This document shows positions 42,142 to 51,449 of a DNA stretch of 64,000 nucleotides, one piece after another; positions within the stretch are counted from its first letter, which is position 1, and each line of letters begins with the position of its first letter. The position numbers were made by a program, and so were the translations under genes. The stretch is from a virus, in the IMG/VR virus record IMGVR_UViG_3300042890_004841, positions 30,049 through 94,048 of that record; one strand, given 5' to 3'. The notes under the pieces are model-generated. The model saw nothing but the letters and a program-made list of their open reading frames with translations, was not told the origin of the DNA and made no database searches.

Positions 42142-42506
42142 ACGATATGGACGCACAAAAAGTAAGTAAAAACGGTGAACGTTATACAGAAACAGAATTA
42201 ATGGTACGTTTGAAAGTATTCATTGGTAGCTGTTTAGCACTTACCTTAATTGGTATTGTGTTTACTGTATTATATAGTATAATGTTTGTTACTCAACCAT
42301 TAGATGCTATTAGCCCGATTGATAGTAAATTCTTTGAATTAATCATTCCTGTGGCAACATTCTTGTGTGGTACATTGTCAGGTATCATGTTGGCAGGTAC
42401 AGGACGTGAAGCAGCGTTGGCAGGTGCACAACAAGCTAATGCTACTAATGCGGCACAAAAAGAAAAGGATGCTCAAAAAGAGAAAGAAGGTAAATCCGAA
42501 AAATAG
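42138..42506 (+). CDS. membrane protein, 122 aa
   Basis: Two membrane helices (VFIGSCLALTLIGIVFTVLY and LIIPVATFLCGTLSGIMLAG) and a Lys/Glu-rich cytoplasmic tail. Another holin-like candidate. ATGA-coupled to the lipoprotein. Confidence 0.5.
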   Translation: MNDMDAQKVSKNGERYTETELMVRLKVFIGSCLALTLIGIVFTVLYSIMFVTQPLDAISPIDSKFFELIIPVATFLCGTLSGIMLAGTGREAALAGAQQANATNAAQKEKDAQKEKEGKSEK

Positions 42507-42514
42507 GATAAATA
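42507..42514 (+). promoter_or_regulatory. late-promoter-like GATAAATA
   Basis: 25 bp before the start at 42539. Confidence 0.45.
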
Positions 42515-42538
42515 TTTTATATTACCAAGGGGTTTACC

Positions 42539-42982
42539 ATGAAAATTTGGGACATTGCAGTAGATGATGATATCCGTGAGGGTGACGAATTTGACCTAGA
42601 ATTAGGTGATATTTTAGTTGAAACTACTGTATCTGAAGTTGTTGAAGATGGTATTGTCATACACGCTGATGCTGTAACATTGCGTCATATTATGGAATTT
42701 GTAAAATTACCTTTACACGAATCCGAAGATATGGAAGAAGCTAAGTACCAAGGTCGTGAAGTTAGTTTAGGAAAACCATTTTTAACTCCTGATGGTCCTA
42801 AAAAAAGATCAGTTTATGTCAAAAATCCTAAAGGAAATGTTGTCAAAGTAAACTTTGGCGACAAAAAAATGAAAATAAAAAAATCAAACCCAAATAGAAG
42901 AAAATCTTTTAGAGCTAGACATAACTGTTCCACTGCAAAAGATAGAACAAGTGCAAGATATTGGAGTTGTAAATTTTGGTGA
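42539..42982 (+). CDS. conserved phage protein with RRKSFRARHNC ending, 147 aa
   Basis: Acidic beta-rich N-terminal half, then EVSLGKPFLTPDGPKKRSVY, VKVNFGDKKMKIKKSNP and RRKSFRARHNC-x16-YWSCK. This C-terminal block is shared by many phage proteins (DUF5872-like). Probably virion-related; exact role unknown. Confidence 0.65.
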   Translation: MKIWDIAVDDDIREGDEFDLELGDILVETTVSEVVEDGIVIHADAVTLRHIMEFVKLPLHESEDMEEAKYQGREVSLGKPFLTPDGPKKRSVYVKNPKGNVVKVNFGDKKMKIKKSNPNRRKSFRARHNCSTAKDRTSARYWSCKFW

Positions 42983-42990
42983 AAAATAAT

Positions 42991-43626
42991 ATGTTTATTG
43001 TTTATAAATTTACTAATCTTATATCTAATAAGTCTTACATTGGTTATACAAAATTTTCCCTTGAAAAAAGGTGGGATCAACATTGTAAATTAAGTAATAA
43101 AAATTTAGATAATAGAAAATTTTATAACGCAATTAGAAAATATGGTACTGATTGTTGGAATAAAGAAATTCTTTTTGAAGTTGAAGAACATGGGTGTGCA
43201 CAAAAAAAAGAAATAGAGTTTATTGAAAAATTTGATACATTTAATAATGGATATAATTTAACACTTGGTGGTGATGGCAATAATGGAATTGTAATGTCAG
43301 AAGCATCGAACCTTAAAAGAAGTATAGCTTTGAAAGGTAAACCAAAAAGTAAAGAAACTATTGCTAAGTTTAAATCACGAACTCAAACTTCTGAAACTAT
43401 AGACAAAATTTCAATGTCCCACAAAGGCAAGAAAAAACCTTGGGTAAAGTGGAATTCTGATCAAATTACTAAAAGAGCTTTAACAAGAAGATCATTAAGT
43501 AAAGATCAATATGATACTATAATTATGATGAAAAAGCAAAACAAGAGCTTAAAAAATATAAGCATTTTGTTAAACATTAATTATGATGTCGTTAAAAAAT
43601 GGCACAATAAAAGTTGGGATTTATAA
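42991..43626 (+). CDS. GIY-YIG homing endonuclease with NUMOD3-like repeats, 211 aa
   Basis: N-terminal GIY-YIG nuclease: IVYKFTNLISNKSYIGYT, catalytic Arg in LEKRWDQH and Glu in KKEIEFIEKF. It is followed by NUMOD3-like motifs (LKGKPKSKETIAKF, SHKGKKKPW) and a C-terminal HTH (LKNISILLNINYDVVKKW). Start at ATG 42991 (TTG or GTG alternatives just upstream). A free-standing selfish gene inserted between virion genes. Confidence 0.85.
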   Translation: MFIVYKFTNLISNKSYIGYTKFSLEKRWDQHCKLSNKNLDNRKFYNAIRKYGTDCWNKEILFEVEEHGCAQKKEIEFIEKFDTFNNGYNLTLGGDGNNGIVMSEASNLKRSIALKGKPKSKETIAKFKSRTQTSETIDKISMSHKGKKKPWVKWNSDQITKRALTRRSLSKDQYDTIIMMKKQNKSLKNISILLNINYDVVKKWHNKSWDL

Positions 43627-43629
43627 ATC

Positions 43630-43929
43630 ATGGATATCCTAGAAATCTTGAAAACAATTCAAGAAGATTGGATGCTGCTGCTTTTCTTTTTTACTTTGGG
43701 TGGTGCATGGATTCAAGGTAAGATGTGGTTTGAGCGTGTTAATACTAATATTAAAAAAGCTAACGATCAACACACCGAACAAAATAGGATACTTTCAGGT
43801 GTAAAAACTGACCTAGACCACTTGAAAAATAAAGTTTCTGATATAGAATATACCGTAAAGAGTATACATGAAGAAGTTCATGATCAAGAAATTAAATTGG
43901 CAGTTTTAGAAAGTAAAAAAAATCGCTGA
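43630..43929 (+). CDS. membrane-anchored coiled-coil protein, 99 aa
   Basis: N-terminal membrane helix (WMLLLFFFTLGGAWI) and coiled coil (NRILSGVKTDLDHLKNKVSD). Recurrent in aquatic T4-like phages; no known function. Confidence 0.6.
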   Translation: MDILEILKTIQEDWMLLLFFFTLGGAWIQGKMWFERVNTNIKKANDQHTEQNRILSGVKTDLDHLKNKVSDIEYTVKSIHEEVHDQEIKLAVLESKKNR

Positions 43930-43954
43930 TTATATTGTCCTATAAGTAGGGTAT

Positions 43955-44131
43955 ATGTCAAAAAATAAATCTGAACCACGCTTTGAAGTAATTACTCATG
44001 AAGATGAAAATGGGGATTTATTTATGCCCATACCACCTGAATTATTAAACCGTCTAGGTTGGAAAGAAGGTGACACTATTGATTTTAATTTGGATGATAA
44101 AGGTAGATGGATACTGAAAAAAATACAGTAA
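43955..44131 (+). CDS. AbrB/SpoVT-like small protein, 58 aa
   Basis: DLFMPIPPELLNRLGWKEGD followed by [16 protein letters not shown] is the swapped-hairpin AbrB pattern (beta, P-x-E-L-L-x-x-L-G-W-x-x-G-D, beta). Could bind DNA or be a small structural partner. Overlaps the next gene by 25 bp. Confidence 0.65.
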   Translation: MSKNKSEPRFEVITHEDENGDLFMPIPPELLNRLGWKEGDTIDFNLDDKGRWILKKIQ

Positions 44132-44709
44132 CAAATGATGATATAAAAGAACTTATTGATAATTTAGATAAAATATCAATTACTGAAACTTATGAAGATA
44201 CAATTAGTGTATCAGCTAATTCTTGGGCTGATTTGTATCCTTGGCTTAATACAGCAAACAGTATAGGATCGTTATCCACTATAACATCTTTAAGTCCATT
44301 ATCTACATCACAGTTAAGTTCAATTTTACCTTATCAAAATAGTACTACTACATCACAGACCACTACTTATAATCTTCCTGTCAACGGCGGTGGTGGTTCT
44401 AGCGGTGCAGGTTTACTTGGAAATGCACTTACGGGAGCTATTTTAACAAGTGGCAGTGGTGGTAATTTGTCTTGGAATTCACCTAGCCTTGAGGTTAAAG
44501 GTGATGCTAATTTCGACGGTGATATTAATATAAAAGGTAAAAGTTTAAATAAAACTTTAGAAAGTATTGAAAAGCGTTTGGGTATACTACATGTAAATCC
44601 TGATTTGGAAAAACGGTGGGAAAAACTCAAACAATTAAGTGAAGAATATCATGCTCTTGAACAAGAACTATTATCAACTGAAGAAATGTTTAAAACATTA
44701 AAAAACTAA
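44107..44709 (+). CDS. virion protein candidate, 200 aa
   Basis: Acidic N-terminus, a Ser/Thr/Gly-rich middle, then [20 protein letters not shown]-type beta segment and a C-terminal coiled coil with [20 protein letters not shown]. This D-G-D-I-x-I-K-G-K-S arrangement recurs in small structural proteins of cyanophages and pelagiphages. Confidence 0.6.
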   Translation: MDTEKNTVTNDDIKELIDNLDKISITETYEDTISVSANSWADLYPWLNTANSIGSLSTITSLSPLSTSQLSSILPYQNSTTTSQTTTYNLPVNGGGGSSGAGLLGNALTGAILTSGSGGNLSWNSPSLEVKGDANFDGDINIKGKSLNKTLESIEKRLGILHVNPDLEKRWEKLKQLSEEYHALEQELLSTEEMFKTLKN

Positions 44710-44924
44710 TGGCAAAAGAAGAAACCATACCCTTACAGGGATCTGTAGTAGAAGTATTACCTAACGCTATGTTTAGGATTAAATTAGAAAGCGGACAAGT
44801 TGTAATAGGTTATATAAGTGGTAAAATGCGTAAAAACGAAATTAAAATTTTACTTGGTGATGCCGTTACACTAGAATTTAGTCCCTATGATTTTACTAAA
44901 GGTAGAATAACAAGGCGACACTAA
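44709..44924 (+). CDS. infA: translation initiation factor IF-1 homologue, 71 aa
   Basis: OB-fold protein of normal IF-1 length. Matching blocks are [49 protein letters not shown] and [14 protein letters not shown], the order seen in bacterial InfA. IF-1 occupies the ribosomal A site during initiation. TAATG-coupled to the upstream gene. A phage copy may bias host ribosomes to phage mRNA (inference). Confidence 0.85.
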   Translation: MAKEETIPLQGSVVEVLPNAMFRIKLESGQVVIGYISGKMRKNEIKILLGDAVTLEFSPYDFTKGRITRRH

Positions 44925-44946
44925 ACCCCTCAGGCTAAATAATTAG

Positions 44947-45501
44947 ATGAGGGATTTAATTACATTACTTGAAGCAAAAGCTAAAATCGAACAAATTGAA
45001 ATTGTTCCGTTAGCTTTTAAAAATACTCAATTTGCGCCTGTATTATCATCAGACGCAATGAACTTGCATCTAAAACTAGCACATGGTTATACAGAACGCT
45101 ATAATAAAGATGAAGGTGATCCTGAATTTAATTATGCAGGTTACTTTTTACATAATACGCTATTTGCACAATATCGTGAACCACGTACCAATAATGTAGC
45201 TAATGGACCGATTGGCGGATTTATTAAAACTAAGTTTAAAAGTTATGAAAACTTTGTAGAACAAATTGCAATAGAAGCAATGAAGCTACAAGGTAGTAAT
45301 TGGATTTACTTAGCACGTGATGGTAGCATTAAATCTATCCATAACCATGAAGTACGTGATGATATTTTATTGCTTATTGACATGTGGGAACATGCTTTTA
45401 TATTAGATTATGGCACTGATAAGAAAAAATATTTAGAAAATATATTTCGCCTAATCAATTGGAACGTAATCAATGCACGTTGGGGTGAGGCATACAGATG
45501 A
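44947..45501 (+). CDS. Fe/Mn superoxide dismutase family protein, 184 aa
   Basis: Layout of SodA/SodB: N-terminal helix with His (LHLKLAHGYTERYN), second helix FLHNTLFAQY, the GSNWIYLARDG strand, and DMWEHAFILDYG with the last two ligands Asp and His. All four metal ligands can be accounted for. The first residues MRDLITLLEA resemble a capsid-targeting peptide with an L-x-E cleavage site, so it may be packaged in the head. Confidence 0.75.
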   Translation: MRDLITLLEAKAKIEQIEIVPLAFKNTQFAPVLSSDAMNLHLKLAHGYTERYNKDEGDPEFNYAGYFLHNTLFAQYREPRTNNVANGPIGGFIKTKFKSYENFVEQIAIEAMKLQGSNWIYLARDGSIKSIHNHEVRDDILLLIDMWEHAFILDYGTDKKKYLENIFRLINWNVINARWGEAYR

Positions 45502-45743
45502 GAGCTAAAGAATTTATAACAGAAAAATGGAGCACAAAATATAAACGCTCTATTAATTGTAATAACCCAAAAGGGTTTAGTCAACGTGCTCATTGCCAAG
45601 GAAGAAAAAAGAATGAAGATGTACAGGTTGATGAGCGTAAGAAAAAACGTAAAAAAGTGAATCGAGCATATGGATATTTTGGTTATCCTTTAGCTATAAC
45701 TGATATTGGTGGTGACGGTGGTGGAGATGGTGGGGGCGAATGA
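45498..45743 (+). CDS. small basic phage protein, 81 aa, capsid-targeting-like N-terminus
   Basis: MRAKEFITE resembles the T4 capsid-targeting sequence. Then comes INCNNPKGFSQRAHCQGRKK, a Cys/Lys motif that recurs at the ends of T4-like phage proteins, then a basic stretch and a Gly/Asp tail. ATGA-coupled on both sides. Confidence 0.6.
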   Translation: MRAKEFITEKWSTKYKRSINCNNPKGFSQRAHCQGRKKNEDVQVDERKKKRKKVNRAYGYFGYPLAITDIGGDGGGDGGGE

Positions 45744-46558
45744 GAGCAGTTGAATTTATACTTGAAAATAAACATGTCGATGAAGGTTGGCGTGAGGTTG
45801 TTGCTGCTGCCATACCTATTGCAGGGCTAGGATTTCATGGTGCTAATTTATATAAAGGTGACAAAACTCCTCCTCAACCTGCAGCACAAGTTATTCAAGT
45901 TCAACCTAAACAACAAGTAAAAACGTTTCAACCATCAGAACCAATTCGTCAGGTTGCTCCACAGCCAAAAGAAGCACCACAAGTTAAACAAAAACAAGTA
46001 AAAAAAGAATATAAACCACTTACACCAAATGAACATGCGTTGTACACAATAGCAGTTAATTCAGGATTACATGGTATTGAATTGGCTCAATTTTTAGCAC
46101 AAATGCAGCATGAAAGTTGGGATTTTAAAAAGTTACGTGAAGTACCACAGGGTAAAGATTATTTTAAAAAATATGATCCAAAACATGCTCCAAAAACAGC
46201 AAAAATTTTAGGCAACAAAGCCCCAGGCGATGGCGAAAAATACAAAGGACGTGGGTTTATACAACTTACAGGACGTGATAATTACAAAGCTGCGGGTGAT
46301 GCTTTAGGTATCATGTTTGTTAACCCTAACCCAAAAGATAAAAAAGCTGAAAAATTAGCAGCACTTAATCGTAAAAAATTAGAAACAGATATGGTGCTAT
46401 CCGCAAAAGTTGCCTTGTGGTATTGGTCAACACGTGTAAAACCTTATGTAAAAAATTTCTCTGATACTGCTGCAGTGACTAAATTTATTAATCCTGCTCT
46501 ATATGGATTAAAAGATAGACATGAAAACTTTATGGATTACTTACAAAAAATAAAATGA
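45740..46558 (+). CDS. GH19 chitinase-like lysozyme, 272 aa
   Basis: The C-terminal 180 residues are a GH19-type muramidase: LAQFLAQMQHESWDFKKLRE with the catalytic Glu, and KYKGRGFIQLTGRDNYKAAG, the second signature. The N-terminus MRAVEFILEN is capsid-targeting-like and is followed by a Gln/Pro/Lys linker (residues 40-95). It could be a virion-packaged cell-wall hydrolase instead of, or besides, the endolysin. Confidence 0.8.
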   Translation: MRAVEFILENKHVDEGWREVVAAAIPIAGLGFHGANLYKGDKTPPQPAAQVIQVQPKQQVKTFQPSEPIRQVAPQPKEAPQVKQKQVKKEYKPLTPNEHALYTIAVNSGLHGIELAQFLAQMQHESWDFKKLREVPQGKDYFKKYDPKHAPKTAKILGNKAPGDGEKYKGRGFIQLTGRDNYKAAGDALGIMFVNPNPKDKKAEKLAALNRKKLETDMVLSAKVALWYWSTRVKPYVKNFSDTAAVTKFINPALYGLKDRHENFMDYLQKIK

Positions 46559-46881
46559 TTACACTAACAGAATCTGCTATAAAAAAAGTAAAAGAAATAT
46601 TATCTGAAGAACCTAAACCAATGAAACTTAGAACTTACGTACAAGGTGGTGGTTGCAGTGGATTTTCATATGGATTTTCACTAGAAGATGACCCTACGCA
46701 AGAAGATGATTTTAGTTTACATTTTGATGGTATTGAAGTTGTGGTTGATGCCATGTCTGCTCAATACTTAGAAGGTGCGGAAATAGATTATCGAAGTAAT
46801 TTAGAAGGTAGTCAATTTATTATCAAAAATCCTAATGCTCAAACAACTTGTGGATGTGGGAGTAGTTTCAGTCCATTCTAA
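46555..46881 (+). CDS. iscA: IscA/ErpA A-type iron-sulphur carrier, 108 aa
   Basis: HesB family: VQGGGCSGFSYGF with the first Cys and TTCGCGSSF with the last two Cys, the three cluster ligands. Full length. Found in many aquatic T4-like phages; may assist Fe-S protein maturation in the infected cell. ATGA-coupled to the lysozyme gene. Confidence 0.9.
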   Translation: MITLTESAIKKVKEILSEEPKPMKLRTYVQGGGCSGFSYGFSLEDDPTQEDDFSLHFDGIEVVVDAMSAQYLEGAEIDYRSNLEGSQFIIKNPNAQTTCGCGSSFSPF

Positions 46882-46892
46882 TCTAATATTGG

Positions 46893-46900
46893 GATAAATA
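46893..46900 (+). promoter_or_regulatory. late-promoter-like GATAAATA
   Basis: 22 bp before the second fibre gene start at 46922. Confidence 0.5.
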
Positions 46901-46921
46901 CCTGATATAGGATAAAGAATA

Positions 46922-49900
46922 ATGGCAACTTCATCAAATATCACACTATCTAACATTAATGTAGGGCAACCTAATCAAATTGCCAACAGTGATAGTTTGT
47001 GGTTAGCATTTAATAAAGCACAGAATAACTTCTCTGCGATTTCAAACCAAGCAAGTCAATGGAAAACAATCGACGGAGGTAACGGGGTAAGTGTTACAGC
47101 AGTTAGTAACTCATCACTTGTCATTGAAAACACAGGGGTAAGGCAGATAATACCTGGGGACAATATATCGGTAAGCAATTTAGGTCTTGGTATTGTACAA
47201 ATTACCGCTGTAGGGGGCGGAAACGGTAATGGTGGTAGTTCATTATCAGGTGTAAGTATTACAGCAGCCACAGGAGTCAATGTTAGCCCAAATGTTACAC
47301 TACAAACAGCAGGTAATGCAAACTTTATTATTGGTTTAGCTAACAGTGGTGTTACAGCAGGTACCTATCGTTTTCCAAATATAACTATTGACCAATATGG
47401 ACGTGTCACTAATGTAGCCAATGGTAACGCAGGTACAGTAACGAATATTGGGTTTGTCAATGGTAATGGTATTAGCGTAACAGGTGGTCCAATCACCACA
47501 TCGGGTAATGTTACGATAACAAATACAGGAGTCACACGTTTAACCGTGGGTGCAGGTTTAGCAATCGGTAATAGTACTACAGGTATTGGTATTGCTAATA
47601 CGCTAACAGGTGAAGTTATATTAACCTTAACAGGTGGCGGTGGTGGTGGAGGTGGTACGGTAACATTAGTAGAAACCATGAGTAATGGTGATATTTTAAT
47701 GTCAACGACAAATCCTGTGCCAAACGGAGCTACTAGCGCACAAATTACAAGTGCAGGTACCATTTATTTTAGATTGGCAAATAATTTACCAAATATTACA
47801 GGTGTTGGAACATTATCTAATTTAAGTGTTGCGGGTAATGCAGTAATTGGTGGCAACTTAACCGTAATGGGTAACATGAATTATATAAACAGTAATGTTT
47901 ATTATATTCAAGATCCTACGATTGAATTAGGTGGTGGAGCAAACGGTGCACCATTGACAACTAATGATGGCAAAGATCGTGGACTAATCTTACATTATTA
48001 TAATGGTATACCTATCGACGCATTTATGGGTTGGGATACAGGTAACTCTGAGTTTGCTTTGGGTAGTAATGTATCTGAAACTTCAGCTAATAGTGGTGTA
48101 TACCTGTTTAATAGTTACGGCAACTTACGTGCTTTAAATTACTTGGGTACAGGTATTGCAGTCAGTGCAAATGTTGTAGCAGGAAACCTTATTGCAAACT
48201 CTAACGCAAACATCACAGGTATTGCTAACATAGCTAATATGGTTGTGTCAGGTAACGCTAACGTCAATCAACTTAATGCTACTAACGCAAATATCAGTTC
48301 AAACTTAACAGTATCAGGTAACTTAAGTGGTGGTAATATTACCACGACAGGTGTTGTATTTGCAACAGGAAATATTACAGGTGGCAATTTACAAACTACA
48401 GCATCAGTAGTTGCAGGTAATGTTTTTGCAAATGCCAATGTATGGGCAAATACAGGCACTGTGGGTGGTTCATTACTGCGTGGAGCATTTGATACTAATA
48501 GTAGTAGTCAACCTAACATTACCACACTTGGTAACTCAATTGCTATAGGAAATATTTCATCGGTCAATAATGTAAACGTTAATGTACTTCTTACAACAAG
48601 TAACCTAACAATTACCGCAACTACGATTGCCAATGGTGTAATACAAGCTAACGCAAACATTGTAAGTAATGCTAACATTTATGCAAACAGTGGTACCATT
48701 GGTGCTTCATTATTAACAGGAACGTTGACAACAGCAGCACAACCTAACGTAACTAGTGTAGGTAATCTTTCATCATTAACTGTTGTGGGCAATGCTAGCG
48801 CAGGTAATTTATCTACCTCAGGATTCTTGACAGTTACCTCTAATGCAAATATTGGCAATCTGCAAGTCAGTGGTGCAGGTAACATTGTTGGTAATGCTAA
48901 TGTTGGTAATTTAGGCACATCAGGATTAATTATAGCCACAGGAAATATTACAGGTGGCAATTTAACTACAGGTGGTGTAGTAGGTGCAACAGGCAATGTA
49001 ACAGGTGGCAATCTTACTTCTAACGCAAATATTACTGCAGTAAGTTTTGTCATTGCAAATAACTTCACTGCTAATTCAAATATTGGTGCATCACAAACTA
49101 TTACAGGTGGTGTCGTTAACTCAAATAGTTCGATGAGTGCTATAACAACGATAACAGGTGGTAATCTAATTTCCAATGGTTTTGCAAATATAAGTGGTAA
49201 TTTAATTGCTGCAAATATTACATCAAACAATGTCATTTTAGCAACAAGCACCATTACAGGTGGCAATATTATATCCAATGGTTTTGCTAATGTAGGTGGT
49301 AATCTTATTGCTGCAAATATTACATCAAATGGTATAGCAAATATTGTTGGTAATGCTAACGTAGGTAACTTAATTTCCGCAGGTATTATTTCAGCAGTTG
49401 GTAATGCTAACGTAGGAAATATTGGTGCTACTACGGGCGTATTTACCGTGGTAACAGGATCATTAACTACTAACGCTCAGCCAAATATTACAAGTGTTGG
49501 TACACTATCAAGTTTAGTTGTTACAGCAAATGCCAATGTAGGTAACCTAATTACAGGTGGGTTTATCACAGCCAATGGCAACATTACAGGTGGCAATGTA
49601 AGTAGCTTAGGTATATTGTCAGTAACGGGTAATGCAAACGTTGGTAATTTAGGATCTAATATTGCTGTTGTATCTACAGGTAATATTAACATTGTTAATG
49701 CTAATTCTATTGTTGTATCAACATTAGCTAATGTGGTTGCAACAACACCTGCAACAAGTACAACAAGTGGTGCCCTACAGGTTAATGGCGGTATTAGCAC
49801 TCAGGGCAATATCTATGCAGGTGGTAATATTGTTGGATCTTTAAACGCTTCATTAACAGGTAATGTATCAGGGCAATATGTAACAGGTAATATTGTTACT

Positions 49901-50023
49901 GTGAGCGCAACTCCTGCTAGCACTGACCCAGGCATCCCAGGGCAAATCGTCTTTGATTCAGGCAATATTTACGTATGTATTGCTAACGGTGCATGGAAAC
50001 GAGCTGCTCTAAGCACGTATTAA
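46922..50023 (+). CDS. second repetitive tail-fibre protein, 1033 aa
   Basis: The first 260 residues form a distinct head region with Gly-rich loops (GGGGGGGTVTLVE). It is followed by the same globular module as in the giant fibre (YYIQDPTIELGGGANGAPLT ... AFMGWDTGNSEF) and N-A-N-V-G-N repeats with three QPN(I/V)T units. The C-terminus differs: GQIVFDSGNIYVCIANGAWK, a phage-fibre tip-like motif. Probably part of the same fibre system. Confidence 0.75.
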   Translation: MATSSNITLSNINVGQPNQIANSDSLWLAFNKAQNNFSAISNQASQWKTIDGGNGVSVTAVSNSSLVIENTGVRQIIPGDNISVSNLGLGIVQITAVGGGNGNGGSSLSGVSITAATGVNVSPNVTLQTAGNANFIIGLANSGVTAGTYRFPNITIDQYGRVTNVANGNAGTVTNIGFVNGNGISVTGGPITTSGNVTITNTGVTRLTVGAGLAIGNSTTGIGIANTLTGEVILTLTGGGGGGGGTVTLVETMSNGDILMSTTNPVPNGATSAQITSAGTIYFRLANNLPNITGVGTLSNLSVAGNAVIGGNLTVMGNMNYINSNVYYIQDPTIELGGGANGAPLTTNDGKDRGLILHYYNGIPIDAFMGWDTGNSEFALGSNVSETSANSGVYLFNSYGNLRALNYLGTGIAVSANVVAGNLIANSNANITGIANIANMVVSGNANVNQLNATNANISSNLTVSGNLSGGNITTTGVVFATGNITGGNLQTTASVVAGNVFANANVWANTGTVGGSLLRGAFDTNSSSQPNITTLGNSIAIGNISSVNNVNVNVLLTTSNLTITATTIANGVIQANANIVSNANIYANSGTIGASLLTGTLTTAAQPNVTSVGNLSSLTVVGNASAGNLSTSGFLTVTSNANIGNLQVSGAGNIVGNANVGNLGTSGLIIATGNITGGNLTTGGVVGATGNVTGGNLTSNANITAVSFVIANNFTANSNIGASQTITGGVVNSNSSMSAITTITGGNLISNGFANISGNLIAANITSNNVILATSTITGGNIISNGFANVGGNLIAANITSNGIANIVGNANVGNLISAGIISAVGNANVGNIGATTGVFTVVTGSLTTNAQPNITSVGTLSSLVVTANANVGNLITGGFITANGNITGGNVSSLGILSVTGNANVGNLGSNIAVVSTGNINIVNANSIVVSTLANVVATTPATSTTSGALQVNGGISTQGNIYAGGNIVGSLNASLTGNVSGQYVTGNIVTVSATPASTDPGIPGQIVFDSGNIYVCIANGAWKRAALSTY

Positions 50024-50031
50024 AAATAAAA

Positions 50032-50051
50032 AAGCCACCATAAGGTGGCTT
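50032..50051. terminator. bidirectional terminator
   Basis: AAGCCACC ATAA GGTGGCTT, 8-bp stem between convergent genes, flanked by A- and T-rich sequence. Confidence 0.75.
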
Positions 50052-50054
50052 ATA

Positions 50055-50273
50055 TTATTGTGTGTTAGCTAAAAAATGTCGTGTAATTCGATCATCAATC
50101 ATTCTTGGTATATCACTCCAAGGCCATTCATTTTCAAATGGGCACACGGTTTTCCATTTTGAATGTTTTTTAAAATAAATTACTTCTTCAATATGTTTAC
50201 TATTAGATGGATCAAACTTTTGACGCTCACGTACTTGTGAACGTGTTTTACTATTGCTATCCCATGTTGACAT
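50055..50273 (-). CDS. hypothetical phage protein, 72 aa
   Basis: ATG at 50273 after GAGGATC. Basic N-terminal half, aromatic C-terminal part (CPFENEWPWSDIPRMI). Overlaps the upstream gene by 17 bp. Not recognised. Confidence 0.55.
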   Translation of the reverse strand: MSTWDSNSKTRSQVRERQKFDPSNSKHIEEVIYFKKHSKWKTVCPFENEWPWSDIPRMIDDRITRHFLANTQ

Positions 50274-50697
50274 GAACTTGATCCTCAATATCAGTAGTTA
50301 CAGGTTTAAGCATATTAAGAAGTTCTTCGGGAGTCATTTTAATTCTAGGTTTACGATGAGCTTCACGATGTAAACGAGTTTCGATGCTTTCAATCTTTTC
50401 TTCAAAAGCAGTAACCCATTGCAAATTACTAATAAAATTAGAACGTGGATCATAAGCAGCAAATTTAAATGCTTCAATTTTTGTCATTGGTTGAGGCAAC
50501 TCTTGCCACTCTGAAGTAAGTTCTTTTACACTTTTACCCTTACGTAATACATAACCATTTTGTCTTGAGGATTTTATACGTTTAACTATATCTTCACCTA
50601 CCCTAACACATTCGTATCGTTCACCACTTTCTTCATCCAAGTGTACAGTGATGCCTACAACTTTTTTCAATCGTTCGCTACGCTTGTCTTTCATCAT
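50257..50697 (-). CDS. hypothetical protein, 146 aa
   Basis: Highly charged, with ESGERYECVRVGEDIVKRIK and a coiled segment near residue 95. No catalytic motif seen. Confidence 0.5.
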   Translation of the reverse strand: MMKDKRSERLKKVVGITVHLDEESGERYECVRVGEDIVKRIKSSRQNGYVLRKGKSVKELTSEWQELPQPMTKIEAFKFAAYDPRSNFISNLQWVTAFEEKIESIETRLHREAHRKPRIKMTPEELLNMLKPVTTDIEDQVHVNMG

Positions 50698-50703
50698 ATA
50701 TCC

Positions 50704-50970
50704 TTAATCTTGATTATTTGTTTTTACTTGCTTACCAAAAATTTTACTTAACGCAATACTTGCATCATTCACATGATTTACATTGTCTAATATATTAAAT
50801 TCAGCTAAACTTAATCCATTTTCAATGTTAACCAACAACTCATGATATTTTTCAAGTTGTTCTTGAGTAATATCATTAGGATTACAACTTGTCAACTCAT
50901 TTTGTAAGTTATTGAGGAAAACACGTAACTCAATAAATTCTTCTGCTGTTTTTGGAAAGTATTCATCCAT
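50704..50970 (-). CDS. hypothetical protein, 88 aa
   Basis: ATG at 50970 with RBS AAAGG. Acidic, all-helical (EEFIELRVFLNNLQNELTSC). Not recognised. Confidence 0.5.
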   Translation of the reverse strand: MDEYFPKTAEEFIELRVFLNNLQNELTSCNPNDITQEQLEKYHELLVNIENGLSLAEFNILDNVNHVNDASIALSKIFGKQVKTNNQD

Positions 50971-51008
50971 ATTTAAAACCTTTGTAGTAAAGTTAGTGTA
51001 TAGTAATA

Positions 51009-51449
51009 TTACCACATGGTTAAGGCTTTGTCAAGAATTTTTTTCAGTATGGTAGATAAACGACATTGTACGTCTACTTCCCAAGGCAGTTTACTATATT
51101 GTTCATAAGGTAAGCTTTCAGGATCAGCTTTTAAATAAAAGTTTTTTTGCCATATGTGCCACCCATCTTTGGTTATTTCTAATACCCCTGTATATCGTTG
51201 ATTAATGTGTATTAACTCATGTGTAAGTATTAATGGTATTTGTTTAACAGGTAAATCATAATTCAATACTAAACGGTTAATTTTTTTACGATCAATACCA
51301 CCATAGGTTGACTTTGCAAGCTTGTACAAACATATATCAATGGTATTAGGTAGTTCTAAAATATCTGTTGCATGAGTACAGATATTTTTTATTATGATTT
51401 CGCTTTGAGGTAATGAATTTAAATTTTTATAAAAAAAATTTACTTGCAT
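51009..51449 (-). CDS. zinc metallopeptidase-like (HExxH) protein, 146 aa
   Basis: Zincin motif HELIH in IPLILTHELIHINQRYTG, followed by a possible third ligand Glu in LPWEVDVQCR. The size and spacing recall small SprT- or wss-like phage metalloproteases. Substrate unknown. Coupled to the upstream gene (stop and start share position 51449). Confidence 0.65.
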   Translation of the reverse strand: MQVNFFYKNLNSLPQSEIIIKNICTHATDILELPNTIDICLYKLAKSTYGGIDRKKINRLVLNYDLPVKQIPLILTHELIHINQRYTGVLEITKDGWHIWQKNFYLKADPESLPYEQYSKLPWEVDVQCRLSTILKKILDKALTMW

